NCBI GenBank assembly: GCA_963725065.1
Contig: CAVRXD010000018.1
Coordinates: forward strand, 1-64,000
Source of the DNA: VAZQ01 sp963725065
GTDB lineage: Bacteria; Pseudomonadota; Alphaproteobacteria; Rhizobiales; Xanthobacteraceae
Reading direction: 5' to 3'
DNA length: 64,000 bases
Shown here: positions 17,701 through 25,635 of the stretch, one piece after another
Numbering within the stretch: position 1 is the stretch's first letter
Layout of the letters: every line of letters begins with the position of its first letter
The notes under the pieces: model-generated
Told to the model about the DNA's origin: nothing
Database searches by the model: none
Seen by the model: only the letters and a program-made list of their open reading frames with translations
Translations under genes and position numbers: made by a program

Positions 17701-17904
17701 GACCGGCCGCAGCAACAGCCGCTCCGAATCCTCCGGGCTGATGCCGCGCTGGGAAAGCTGAACGTAGATGATCGGAATCTTGATATCCGGCTCGGCTTCC
17801 TTCGGGATCGTCACATAGGCCACCAGCCCCGCGCCCAGCAGGAATATCAGCGTCGCGATGGTGAGCCGCGCGTGATCGATGGCGTAATCAATGAACCTGG
17901 ACAT
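14788..17904 (-). CDS. RND efflux transporter, HAE1/AcrB-like inner membrane pump
   Basis: 1038 aa, full RND length. N-terminal membrane helix (LTIATLIFLLGAGLVAYVTI) then the family PKEAEPDIKIPIIYV. The TM4 proton-relay Asp pair is seen in VGMLVDDAIIVSEFAERR (about residues 400-417), and the symmetric second half has VIANAGVIVNNNIVLIDTYD. Two large periplasmic loops and about twelve membrane helices are expected. It pumps hydrophobic or other toxic compounds from the periplasm using the proton gradient, working with the adaptor encoded upstream and an outer membrane channel not present here. Start follows the adaptor stop by 104 bases. Nothing odd in reading frame. Confidence 0.93.
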   Translation of the reverse strand: MSRFIDYAIDHARLTIATLIFLLGAGLVAYVTIPKEAEPDIKIPIIYVQLSQRGISPEDSERLLLRPVETQLKSVGNVKEMRSTAFEGGGFVLLEFEAGFDSKSALADVRAKVDQAKHDLPRDVDEPQVLEVNLSLYPVLVVGLSGDVPERTLLRIARSAKNAIEQAPGVLAAELRGARDEAVEIILDPKLLASYGMSLDQLGSVTQSFNTLIAAGAIEGETGRFAVKVPSLFEKPQDILKIPIIASSKASVTLLDIGEVKPTFKDATSVTRVNGRPAMTIEVSKRSGANLIETVDAVRATVAELQKTWPEAVHVTFTQDKSKVIRQMLGDLQNSVATGVLLVVIVILFALGFRASLFIGIAIPASFLAGVLGLQLAGLTVNIVVLFSLILAVGMLVDDAIIVSEFAERRMSEGMPPKEAYSLAAKRMAGPVIAATATRIAAFSPLLFWPGVVGQFMKYLPITLIATLSASLVVALFFTPTLGALLGKASPVPHDDRARDSGPYMRTVRLALRRPGMTLTLAALLLVAVQVGYGKFGRGVEFFPSVEPDYGQVIVHARGNLALEEKNRLVAEVEKRVLAFDGLKTVYTRIGEQPRGMGELTEDTVGVIQFEFADWRVRPPAHEIMDAIRAKTADLPGVLIEVTAPRAGPATGKPIQVQLGALDPAVLPAAANKVTAILAARADIRDLDDGQPLPGIDWKIEVDKSEAAKYGAGVNTVGGAVQLVTNGLKATEYRPVDSDKSVDILIRFPPDRRSLDQIDDLRVQTAMGHVPIGNFVQRLAAPRVGYINRVNGNRVMTVSANVAEGVQSAKVQEEIARELAKTDLGSGVTFRLKGEDEERAKASAFLLKAFGTAIFLIFAILLAQFNKLTSVGLVLTAVVLSTFGVLLGLMIMGQPFGVVMTGIGVIANAGVIVNNNIVLIDTYDRLRREGVAAYDAILETCRERARPVVLTAVTAILGVLPIAFGMNIEFMSREITVGAPATQWWINLSTAIVFGLGFATMLTLIVTPAALMAIEHLRERRLRWSAALRRMFARPVRA

Positions 17905-18008
17905 TACTCGCTCGCGTTAGAGCCTCATCCCCAAACTTCCCGCCCTCAGCCCCACGATGGCGAAAAGCATCTCCCCGGCCTCATGCTCGCCGGCATGAGG
18001 TAGCAATG

Positions 18009-19106
18009 CTAGCGTGCGACAGCGGTCAGAGCGGGCGTCAGCACCGCCTCGACCTGCTGGCCTTCACGCACGAAATCCTGTCCCTGGACGATCACGCGGC
18101 TGCCCTCGGCGATGCCGGTGACCCACATGTAACCTTGGTCGTCCTCGATCACGTTGACGGGCACGAACTCGACCGTGTCGTCGGCGCCGACGGCGCGTAC
18201 GCCGAGATTGCCGTTCGAGGAAAAGGTGAGCGCGGAGCGCGCGATGCGTGTTGCCGGCAACGGCGACAGCGGCATGGCGACCTCGGCCGTAATGCCGTCC
18301 GGGATCTTGCCGTCGGCATTGGGCAACTCGATTTCGACCCGATAGGTGCGCGTGGTCTGACTCGCCGTTTTGGCGACGAAGCGAATTCTGCCGCTCGCGA
18401 TCTCGCCGGTCACGAGCCGCACATCCGCGGTATCGCCCACCTTGATCCCCGCGAGCTTGCGTTCCGCCACCTCGACCACCGCCAGCATCGGATCCATCGC
18501 CACCAGCGTCGCGAGCTCACGCCCCGCGAACGAGAACGCGGCCTGGCCCACCTCGACCGCCACGTCGTGCACGACGCCCGACCACGGCGCGCGCACCACG
18601 CCGCGGTCGCGCTCGGCCGCGGCGCCCGCGAGCGCCGCTTCTGCTGCCTTGAGCTGCGCCTCGAGATCGACGAGCTGGAGCCGCGGGAGCGTACCGGTCA
18701 GGATCAGCGCGCGCTTGGCGTCGAGCTCGGTGCGTTTCTGCGTGACCACGGCCTCGGCCTGCGCCACCTGGGCCTCGCGCGCCTCGTCGGACAGGACGGC
18801 AATGACCTCGCCCTTCTGAACCCAGCTTCCACGTTTGATCCTGAGCTCGGTCAGGATGCCGCCGGTGCGCGCCGTAAGGGTGACGCGCTTGTCGGCTTCG
18901 GTCCGGCCCGCGACGATGAGCTTGCGGCTGTGCGGCATCACCGTCGTTCCCACCACGGCGACGCGGAACAGCTTCTTCGCCTCGCCTCCGCCGCTGCGAA
19001 CCGCCGCGCGGCTCTCCGCCGATTCGTGCGGCAGGAAATGTCCGGACGCGATCCAAAGCCCGGCGGCGGCAACGAGGCCGACGGCGGTCAGGCGGCTGGC
19101 TTTCAT
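18009..19106 (-). CDS. RND periplasmic adaptor (membrane fusion protein)
   Basis: 365 aa of the HlyD/AcrA adaptor family, bridging the RND pump and an outer membrane channel. N-terminal hydrophobic segment about 5-23; lipoyl-like halves at TARTGGILTELRIKRGSWV (about 80-98) and RAPWSGVVHDVAVEVGQ (about 173-189); an alpha-helical hairpin between; the beta-barrel ERKLAGIKVGDTADVRLVTG region near 217-236. Its start overlaps the TetR stop by four bases, so it is translationally coupled to its regulator. Confidence 0.92.
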   Translation of the reverse strand: MKASRLTAVGLVAAAGLWIASGHFLPHESAESRAAVRSGGGEAKKLFRVAVVGTTVMPHSRKLIVAGRTEADKRVTLTARTGGILTELRIKRGSWVQKGEVIAVLSDEAREAQVAQAEAVVTQKRTELDAKRALILTGTLPRLQLVDLEAQLKAAEAALAGAAAERDRGVVRAPWSGVVHDVAVEVGQAAFSFAGRELATLVAMDPMLAVVEVAERKLAGIKVGDTADVRLVTGEIASGRIRFVAKTASQTTRTYRVEIELPNADGKIPDGITAEVAMPLSPLPATRIARSALTFSSNGNLGVRAVGADDTVEFVPVNVIEDDQGYMWVTGIAEGSRVIVQGQDFVREGQQVEAVLTPALTAVAR

Positions 19107-19753
19107 CGAGCACTCTCCTTGATGTCGAATACGCGCGCGGGCTTCTCGGTCGGCTTTGGCGAGCCGCCGCGCAGCATCTGGCGCGTGATGTTCATGAAGA
19201 TCGGAAGCACGGCTTCCGCTTTGAAATTGGGATCAAGCGCGCGGCGCCACCACACCCCGTCGGCGATGACCATCAGCATGGTGATGACGCCGTCGAAATC
19301 GATGTCGCCGGGGATATCGCCGCGTTCGGCAGCGGCACGCAGCAGATCCCCCAGCCATTTCCTCACATCGACATCGAAGGAGGCCGAGATCCGCGCGATG
19401 TCGGGATGGCGACGCGCCTCGGCCATGACCTCGGTGCACAGCAGCACCTGCTCGCGCGGCCGCTCGGCGAAAAAATGGTGCGCCAGGCCCTCGAGCACGG
19501 GAAACAGGCCGCGGGAGAGGTCGGCGCGCGCGAACTGCTGGCCGATCTCGGCGCGGTCGCGCTCGGCGATGCCGGCGATGAGAGCTTCCTTGGAGGGGAA
19601 GTAGCGATAGAGATTGCCCGGGCTCATGCCGGCTTCGGCGCAAATATCCTGCATCGAGGCGCCGTGAAAGCCGGCGCGCACGAAGCAGCGCTGCGCCGCG
19701 GCCAGAATCTCGGCCCGACGATCGGACTGAAGCTGGGCACTTGCCCGGCGCAT
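19103..19753 (-). CDS. TetR/AcrR family regulator of the efflux operon
   Basis: 216 aa. N-terminal helix-turn-helix at about 14-60 (AEILAAAQRCFVRAGFHGAS, then MSPGNLYRYFPSKEALIAGI), followed by a ligand-binding helical domain. It is the first gene of the TetR-adaptor-pump operon and is likely a repressor binding the palindrome 42 bases upstream of its start, so that it controls both itself and the pump. Confidence 0.92.
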   Translation of the reverse strand: MRRASAQLQSDRRAEILAAAQRCFVRAGFHGASMQDICAEAGMSPGNLYRYFPSKEALIAGIAERDRAEIGQQFARADLSRGLFPVLEGLAHHFFAERPREQVLLCTEVMAEARRHPDIARISASFDVDVRKWLGDLLRAAAERGDIPGDIDFDGVITMLMVIADGVWWRRALDPNFKAEAVLPIFMNITRQMLRGGSPKPTEKPARVFDIKESAR

Positions 19754-19794
19754 GACAGAAGTCCCCCGACCCTGTAATCTCAGCGCATTAAAGA

Positions 19795-19810
19795 GAATGA
19801 ACGTTCGTTC
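19795..19810 (-). promoter_or_regulatory. TetR-type operator
   Basis: GAATGAACGTTCGTTC is a 16-bp palindrome with one mismatch, centred on AACGTT, flanked by ATTAAA on the left and TTTTAAT on the right that extend the symmetry with a one-base shift. Its position directly before the TetR gene and its TGAACGTTC core fit operators of AcrR-like regulators. Confidence 0.75.
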
Positions 19811-19947
19811 TTTTAATGCTCTCGGCCAGGAGCGTCAATAGTCGCCCTTTTCGCCCCCAACCCGGCCGGAGCAATGCATCCCAATTGGCTTATTTTTGAG
19901 GCGCAGGCCGGCATGGCAAGCCGAAATTCGGGTTTTTCCCGGCCGCC

Positions 19948-19975
19948 TTGTCACCTCAAGGACCGCCCCTATAAT
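19948..19975 (+). promoter_or_regulatory. Sigma-70 promoter for purEK
   Basis: TTGTCA at 19948-19953 and a perfect TATAAT at 19970-19975 with a 16-base spacer. Transcription would start near 19982, giving a leader of about 29 bases before the purE ATG. This is the best housekeeping promoter seen by eye in the window. Confidence 0.65.
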
Positions 19976-20010
19976 CCCGCGCTTCCTTTTTGGGCCGATC
20001 GAGGGGGCCG

Positions 20011-20496
20011 ATGGCGGGGAAGCCGGTTGCGATCATCATGGGAAGCCAGTCCGACTGGCAGACCATGAAGCATGCCGCCGATACGCTGGCCGAGCTCGGC
20101 GTCGGCTTCGAGCCGTTGATCGTGTCGGCGCATCGGACGCCGGACCGGCTGTTCAAGTTCGGAAAATCCGCGCGCAAGAAGGGCTTCAAGGTGGTGATCG
20201 CGGGTGCGGGCGGGGCCGCTCACCTGCCCGGCATGACCGCCTCGCTCACGTCGCTGCCGGTATTCGGCGTCCCGATGAATACCCACGCCCTCGAAGGCAA
20301 GGACAGTCTCCTGTCGATCCTGCAGATGCCGGCCGGCATTCCCGTGGGCACGCTCGCGATCGGCAAGCCCGGCGCGATCAATGCCGCGCTGCTCGCCGCC
20401 GCCGTGCTGGCGCTCTCCGATTCCCGGCTCGCCAAGCGGCTCGACCAATGGCGCGCACGCCAGACGGAAGCCGTCGCCGCACGCCCGAAGGATTAG
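20011..20496 (+). CDS. purE: N5-carboxyaminoimidazole ribonucleotide mutase
   Basis: 161 aa, class I PurE. Converts N5-CAIR to CAIR in purine biosynthesis. Motifs: VAIIMGSQSDW (6-16, phosphate-binding), SAHRTP (39-44, with the catalytic His of class I enzymes) and IAGAGGAAHLPGM (about 65-77). ATG 20011 has GAGGGGG nine bases upstream. Eight bases separate its stop from purK, so the two act as one operon and carry consecutive pathway steps. Confidence 0.97.
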   Translation: MAGKPVAIIMGSQSDWQTMKHAADTLAELGVGFEPLIVSAHRTPDRLFKFGKSARKKGFKVVIAGAGGAAHLPGMTASLTSLPVFGVPMNTHALEGKDSLLSILQMPAGIPVGTLAIGKPGAINAALLAAAVLALSDSRLAKRLDQWRARQTEAVAARPKD

Positions 20497-20504
20497 AATC
20501 GCAC

Positions 20505-21587
20505 GTGCTCTCCCCCAACTCGACGATCGGCATTCTCGGCGGCGGCCAACTCGGCCGCATGCTCGCGCTCGCGGCCGCGCGCCTCGGATTCAAATGCCAC
20601 GTCTTCGCTCCCAGTCCGGACGCGGCCGCCTTCGATGTGGTGCATCGGGTCACCTGCGCCGACTATGCCGATAACGCCGCGCTCGACCGCTTCGCCGCCG
20701 ATGTCGATGTGATCACCTACGAGTTCGAGAATGTGCCGGCGCAGACCGCGACCTTCCTGTCCGCGCGCACGTCGGTGCTGCCGGACCCGCAGGTGCTGGC
20801 GATCACCCAGGATCGACTGACCGAGAAAAACTTCATCACCGGCCTCGGCATCGCCACCGCGCGATTTGCCGAAGTCTGCTCGCCAGCGGAGCTTGCTTCC
20901 GCGCTTGGCGCGACCGGCGCGCCTGCGATCCTCAAGACGCGGCGCTTCGGCTACGACGGCAAGGGCCAGGTCAAGGTGCGCGACAAGACCGACGCGGCCT
21001 CGGCCTGGCGGCAGATCGGCGAACAGCCTGCAATTCTCGAAGCGCTCGTGCCCTTCGAGCGTGAAGTCTCGATCGTCGCGGCACGCTCGCGCGACGGCCG
21101 GATCGAGTGCTTCGATCTGATCGAGAACGAGCACCGCGACCACATCCTCAAGCTCTCGCGCGTGCCTGCCAATGTGTCCGCCGCCGTCGCCGACGACGCG
21201 CGCCGCATCGCCGAAGCAATTGCGACGGCGTTCGACTATGTCGGCGTGCTTGCGGTCGAGATGTTCGTGGTCGCCGAGGGTGGGCGGCAGGCACTGCTGG
21301 TCAACGAGATCGCGCCGCGCGTGCACAATTCCGGCCACTGGACGATCGATGGGGCGACGGTGTCACAGTTCGAGCAGCATGTGCGCGCGGTCGCCGGTTG
21401 GCCGCTGGCCAAGCCGCTCCGGCACGGCCGGATCGAAATGACGAATCTGATCGGCGCCGAGGTCGAGGACTACGCCCGGTGGCTCACCGTGCCGGGGGCG
21501 AGCGTCCACCTCTATGGCAAGGGTGCCCCGCGCCCCGGCCGCAAGATGGGTCACGTGACGCAGGTTTTTCCTACAGGCGGGGGGTGA
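20505..21587 (+). CDS. purK: N5-carboxyaminoimidazole ribonucleotide synthase
   Basis: 360 aa ATP-grasp enzyme that carboxylates AIR with ATP and bicarbonate to N5-CAIR, feeding PurE. N-terminal IGILGGGQLGRMLALAAARL (about 9-28), ATP-grasp KTRRFGYDGKGQVKV (about 145-159), EALVPFEREVSIVAARS and EIAPRVHNSGHWTIDG (about 268-283). No in-frame ATG lies near; GTG 20505 is the only start that gives the usual length, with AAGGA about 13 bases before it. Coupled to purE. Confidence 0.96.
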   Translation: MLSPNSTIGILGGGQLGRMLALAAARLGFKCHVFAPSPDAAAFDVVHRVTCADYADNAALDRFAADVDVITYEFENVPAQTATFLSARTSVLPDPQVLAITQDRLTEKNFITGLGIATARFAEVCSPAELASALGATGAPAILKTRRFGYDGKGQVKVRDKTDAASAWRQIGEQPAILEALVPFEREVSIVAARSRDGRIECFDLIENEHRDHILKLSRVPANVSAAVADDARRIAEAIATAFDYVGVLAVEMFVVAEGGRQALLVNEIAPRVHNSGHWTIDGATVSQFEQHVRAVAGWPLAKPLRHGRIEMTNLIGAEVEDYARWLTVPGASVHLYGKGAPRPGRKMGHVTQVFPTGGG

Positions 21588-21740
21588 CAGCCCCATGGGG
21601 CGGCGTCGATCCCGAAAGGCGACTGGCGACGCGGTCGGCGTGGGCAGGCAAGGCTGCCGCCCGATCACCGAATTCTGACGGCCGGTCTCCTCCAGCCGGT
21701 GGACTCCGCAAGTTGATTCTGCTACAGGCGCAGCTAATCG

Positions 21741-21781
21741 GGAGCCCGCGCGTCGCGCTTTGGCGCGGATCGGCGGGCTCC
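21741..21781 (+). promoter_or_regulatory. Hairpin in the rpsU leader
   Basis: GGAGCCCGC (21741-21749) pairs perfectly with GCGGGCTCC (21773-21781), with a second CGCGC/GCGCG hairpin nested inside. It lies 45-85 bases before the rpsU start. It could be the end of an upstream transcript (purK), or a structured leader that controls S21 translation. Confidence 0.4.
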
Positions 21782-21825
21782 GGCACATCCAGGACCATAC
21801 AGGAACCACAGCAAAGGAACGACGC

Positions 21826-22101
21826 GTGCAGGTTCTCGTCCGTGATAATAACGTCGATCAGGCCCTCAAAGCGCTGAAGAAGAAGATGCAGCGCGAGGGC
21901 ATCTTCCGCGAGATGAAGCTCCGCGGCCACTACGAAAAGCCCTCCGAAAAGAAAGCGCGCGAGAAGGCGGAAGCGATCCGCCGGGCACGCAAGCTTGCGC
22001 GCAAGCGCATGCAGCGCGAAGGCCTGTTGCCGATGAAGCCGAAGCCCACCACCGGGCCCGGCGGCGCTCCGGCGCGTGCTCCGCGCCGTCCGAGCTTCTG
22101 A
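21826..22101 (+). CDS. rpsU: 30S ribosomal protein S21
   Basis: 91 aa with the S21 signature VQVLVRDNNVDQALKALKKK at the N terminus and REMKLRGHYEKPSEKKAREK after. The C-terminal KPKPTTGPGGAPARAPRRPS extension is typical of rhizobial S21. GTG is the start: AAAGGA lies seven to twelve bases upstream and the protein begins exactly at the conserved QVLVRDNN. S21 sits on the 30S platform near the anti-Shine-Dalgarno. A strong terminator follows. Confidence 0.97.
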   Translation: MQVLVRDNNVDQALKALKKKMQREGIFREMKLRGHYEKPSEKKAREKAEAIRRARKLARKRMQREGLLPMKPKPTTGPGGAPARAPRRPSF

Positions 22102-22148
22102 CCGGTTTACCTGCCCGGCTCCGCCGGCGCCGGCGTGCACATTGATAC

Positions 22149-22182
22149 AGCGCGGGCCCCCTGGGGCCCGCGCTGTTGTTTT
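22149..22182 (+). terminator. Rho-independent terminator after rpsU
   Basis: Perfect 12-bp stem AGCGCGGGCCCC / GGGGCCCGCGCT with a two-base CT spacer, so the effective loop is slightly larger, followed by GTTGTTTTGG. Confidence 0.88.
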
Positions 22183-22261
22183 GGCTGTCGCAATCAGTAC
22201 CTTGTCCCGACCATCATAAGCCGGCGCGGACCACCGCACGGAATAAATCGGGGGAGGACGA

Positions 22262-23512
22262 ATGAAGCGCAGCACGGATCGTATTCTTACCACCCATGTC
22301 GGCAGCCTTATCCGTCCGGCGGCGTTGCGCGAATTTCTGAGCGCGAAGGAGGCCGGCAAATCCTTCGATGAGGGCGCCTACGCGAAATGCCTGCGTGATG
22401 CAGTCGGTGAGGTCGTCCGGCAGCAGGCCGACATCGGCATCGACGTGATCAGCGACGGCGAGTTCGGCAAGGCGATCAGCTGGGCGCAATACGCGCTGTT
22501 TCGCCTCGGCGGTTTCGAGCGCCGGCCGTTCAAGGCCTCGGCCAATCCGTTCACGCGTGGCCTCGACCGTACGCGGTTTGCGGAGTTCTACGCCGACCTC
22601 GATTCACGCGACAAGGTCGAGACCGTCATGGATTCGGTCGCGGTGGCGCCGATCACCTATGCCGGCAAGGCCGAGCTGCAGCAGGACATCGACAACTTCA
22701 AGCAGGCCCTGCGCGGCGTCGACGTGGAAGAGGCTTTTCTCCCGGTGGCGGCGCCGGCGAGCGTGATCCCCGACCGCAAGAACGAGCATTACGCCAGCGA
22801 CGATGATCTGCAGCAGGCGATCGCCGAGGCGATGCACACCGAATACAAGACGATCATCGATGCCGGCTTCCTGGTGCAGCTCGACGATGCCCGCGCCGCG
22901 GTGAGCTACGACCGGATGGTGCCGCCCAAGAGCCTGAAGGAGTACCGCACCTGGCTCGCGCGGCAGGTCGAGATCATCAACCATGCCATCAAGGGATTGC
23001 CGCGCGACAAGATCCGGTACCATATCTGCTGGGGAAGCTGGCCCGGCCCGCACGCGTCGGACGTCCCGTTCAAGGATATCGCCGACCTCGTGTTGAAGGT
23101 GCGCGCGGGCGGATACTCGATCGAGCTCGCCAATCCGCGGCACGAGCATGAATGGCGACTGTGGGAAAAGCTCAAGCTGCCGAAGGATACGGTGCTGATT
23201 CCCGGCGTCATCAGCCACGCCACCAACATCGTCGAGCATCCCGAACTCGTCGCCGAGCGCATCGTCCGTCTGGCCCGCCTCGTCGGGCGCGAGAACGTGA
23301 TCGCAAGCACGGACTGCGGCTTCGCGCAGGTGACCTATTTCGCCCGCGTGCATCCGCAGATCATGTGGGCGAAACTCGAAGCGCTGGTCGAAGGCGCCCG
23401 CCTTGCCAGCAAGGAGCTTTGGCCGCGGACTGCGAAGCGGCCATCGCGAAAAAGCACCGCCAGGCGAAAAGGCCCCGCCAAGCGAAAAGTCAAGCGGCGG
23501 GCCGCTGCCTGA
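22262..23512 (+). CDS. Cobalamin-independent methionine synthase-like methyltransferase
   Basis: 416 aa matching only the C-terminal catalytic half of MetE, the UROD/MetE barrel family that also includes epoxyalkane:coenzyme M transferases. Starts ILTTHVGSLIRP (about 8-19), with DISDGEFGKAISW and the likely zinc ligands His and Cys in YHICWGSW (about 256-263) and Cys in STDCGFAQ (about 351-358). It lacks the MetE N-terminal domain, so true methionine synthesis from folate is uncertain; a thiol alkyl transfer is likely. A distinctive C-terminal tail of about 28 residues is almost all Lys, Arg, Ala and Ser. GGGAGGA ribosome site. Confidence 0.85.
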   Translation: MKRSTDRILTTHVGSLIRPAALREFLSAKEAGKSFDEGAYAKCLRDAVGEVVRQQADIGIDVISDGEFGKAISWAQYALFRLGGFERRPFKASANPFTRGLDRTRFAEFYADLDSRDKVETVMDSVAVAPITYAGKAELQQDIDNFKQALRGVDVEEAFLPVAAPASVIPDRKNEHYASDDDLQQAIAEAMHTEYKTIIDAGFLVQLDDARAAVSYDRMVPPKSLKEYRTWLARQVEIINHAIKGLPRDKIRYHICWGSWPGPHASDVPFKDIADLVLKVRAGGYSIELANPRHEHEWRLWEKLKLPKDTVLIPGVISHATNIVEHPELVAERIVRLARLVGRENVIASTDCGFAQVTYFARVHPQIMWAKLEALVEGARLASKELWPRTAKRPSRKSTARRKGPAKRKVKRRAAA

Positions 23513-23631
23513 CAGATGTGACGCAGATCCGAATCGACCGACCGTGACCCGCAGCGACGCGGGATGCGGTGTTGCTGCTGTCACCATTCCGGTGCAGATT
23601 CTAAGATCGTTCACCCCCGGAGAGGAAACAA

Positions 23632-24072
23632 ATGAGACACCTCGTCTTTGCATTGGCGTTGCTCGGCGCCACGGTCACCGGCGCGCAGGCGCAGACTGCG
23701 ATTCCCGATCTCAAGGGGACTTGGTCGGGAAAGGGCAAGTCGATCGTGTTCGGCAGCCATGCCCACCATCCGGGAAGTCAGACTCCCAATGACCCGCCGC
23801 GCGTGCGCGATATCGAGGCGACCTATGTGGTGGAGGGTCAGGACGGCCGCCTCGTCTGGGGCCGCTCGGCATCGGCGGTCGCCGACACCAAGGAGCCGTT
23901 CGCCTGGGCCATTTCGAGCGACAACAAGACGATCGTCGGCGCCGACATGGACGGCTATTTCCTGATCACCCTCGTCTCGCCCGATCGGATGGAGAAGTGC
24001 TACACCCACAACGCCGTGGGCGGCGGCAAATCGGTGGTCGCCACCTGCCACGCGATGGACCGCAAGCGCTAG
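23632..24072 (+). CDS. Secreted hypothetical protein
   Basis: 146 aa. Signal peptide 1-20 (FALALLGATVTGAQAQ); the mature protein starts IPDLKGTWSGKGKSIVFGSH, followed by a histidine-rich AHHPG and a beta-rich body ending with two cysteines in CYTHN and ATCHAMDRKR that may form a disulfide. The LKGTW opening resembles small lipocalin-like or avidin-like beta-barrel proteins in this group, but I cannot name a family. AGAGGAAAC precedes the ATG. Confidence 0.75.
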   Translation: MRHLVFALALLGATVTGAQAQTAIPDLKGTWSGKGKSIVFGSHAHHPGSQTPNDPPRVRDIEATYVVEGQDGRLVWGRSASAVADTKEPFAWAISSDNKTIVGADMDGYFLITLVSPDRMEKCYTHNAVGGGKSVVATCHAMDRKR

Positions 24073-24307
24073 CCCGATCCTCCGAAAACGGGCGTGGCGG
24101 GGCGGCCACGCGCCAATCGTCGGCACCCCCGCGCCCGCCTGCGGGGCACGCATTTCCCCAGCCCTTCCCGATAGATAGCAGACGAAAGCAGCGCGGCAGC
24201 ACCGGCGCCGCCGGGCCGTCAACGACGTCGGGCGAAAATCGTTGCGCCCGCGTGGCCTCGCGAACCATTATCGGGCTCGGATGCGTGCGTTTCTTGCGGG
24301 TTGAGCC

Positions 24308-25552
24308 ATGAAAGTGATCATCGTCGGGGGCGGAATCGGCGGCCTGACCACGGCGCTGATGCTGCATGCGCGCGGTATCGACTGCGAAATCTACGAACAG
24401 TCGGACGCCATCCGCGAGCTCGGCGTCGGCATCAACACCTTGCCGCATGCAATAAAGGAACTGGCCGAGCTCGGACTGCTCGATCGGCTCGATGCCGTGG
24501 GCATCCGAACCTACGAGCTGTTCTACACCAACCGTTTCGGTCAGGAGATCTGGCGCGAGTTGCGCGGGACCGATGCAGGCTATGACGTCCCGCAATTCTC
24601 CATCCACCGCGGCCGGCTGCAGGCGGTGATCTGGCAGGCGGTGCGCGCCCGGCTTGGCGAGTCGCGCATCCATACCGGACATCGGCTCGGCGCGTTTCGC
24701 CAGGACGAAGGCGGCGTGACCGCGTATTTCTTCGATCGTCACGGCTCGCAGCGTGCGGCCGCGCACGGCGACGTGCTGGTCGGCGCCGATGGGATTCATT
24801 CGCTGGTGCGCGACACGCTCTATCCGAGCGAAGGGGCCGCGCAGTGGAACGGCGCCATGCTTTGGCGCGGCGCGGTCGAATGGCCGACGTTCCTCACCGG
24901 TCGCTCGATGGTCATCGCCGGCGGCATGGCCGCGAAGCTCGTGGTCTATCCGATCGCCGAAGCGGCGCGGCCGGACCGGCGCCTGACCAACTGGGCGGTG
25001 GTCGCCCGTGTCGGCACCGGCTCGACCCCGCCGCCCAACAAGGCGGACTGGTCGCGACCGGGGCGTTTCGAAGATCTGATGCCGCACGTCCAGCGATTTC
25101 GCATCCCCTACGTCAACGCGCAGGCATTGATCGAGGCAACACCCGAATTCTGGGAATATCCGATGTGCGATCGCGATCCCCTGCCGCGCTGGTCGCATGG
25201 CCGCGTCACGTTGCTGGGCGATGCCGCGCATCCGATGTACCCGGTCGGCTCCAACGGCGCATCCCAGGCGATCCTCGACGCCCGCTGCCTCGCCGATCGC
25301 TTGCAGTCGGCCGAGCACGTGCTGCACGGCCTGTGGATGTACGAGCAGGAACGCCTGCCGATGACGGCCCAGATCGTGCGGATGAACCGTAAAGGCGGCC
25401 CCGAGGGCGTCATCGACGCAGTCGAAGAACGCGCGCCCGACGGCTTCAGCAGCATCGACGATGTGCTGTCATTCGAGCAGCGCAAGGCCATCGTGCGCGG
25501 CTATGCCTCGACCGCGGGCTTCGCGCAGGAACAGGTCAACAAAGCGGCCTGA
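24308..25552 (+). CDS. FAD-dependent monooxygenase (PhzS/UbiH-like)
   Basis: 414-aa class A flavoprotein hydroxylase. The FAD-binding GxGxxG is IIVGGGIGGLTTALMLHARG (about 4-23); the DG motif is VLVGADGIHSLVRDTL (about 156-171); the GD motif VTLLGDAAHPMYPVGSNGAS (about 299-318) binds the FAD ribityl and pyrophosphate. It uses NAD(P)H and oxygen to hydroxylate an aromatic or similar substrate. The flavin-dependent oxidoreductase branch with GINTLPHAIKELAELGL resembles the phenazine hydroxylase PhzS. Convergent with a cupin gene; a Liv transporter follows, so a catabolic role on an imported compound is plausible. Confidence 0.9.
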   Translation: MKVIIVGGGIGGLTTALMLHARGIDCEIYEQSDAIRELGVGINTLPHAIKELAELGLLDRLDAVGIRTYELFYTNRFGQEIWRELRGTDAGYDVPQFSIHRGRLQAVIWQAVRARLGESRIHTGHRLGAFRQDEGGVTAYFFDRHGSQRAAAHGDVLVGADGIHSLVRDTLYPSEGAAQWNGAMLWRGAVEWPTFLTGRSMVIAGGMAAKLVVYPIAEAARPDRRLTNWAVVARVGTGSTPPPNKADWSRPGRFEDLMPHVQRFRIPYVNAQALIEATPEFWEYPMCDRDPLPRWSHGRVTLLGDAAHPMYPVGSNGASQAILDARCLADRLQSAEHVLHGLWMYEQERLPMTAQIVRMNRKGGPEGVIDAVEERAPDGFSSIDDVLSFEQRKAIVRGYASTAGFAQEQVNKAA

Positions 25553-25635
25553 CGCCGCCTCCGGACAGAGGCCATCAGCCGACATACGCTTGCGAGTGCG
25601 GTCTGAACCGTTGAAGACGAATCCCTGTCGCAGCA

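Noticed and set aside
14755..18003. 1082-codon open frame on the plus strand
   Set aside because: It is exactly antisense to the RND pump; its product is His/Arg/Asp-rich and matches nothing, while the minus frame has all RND motifs.
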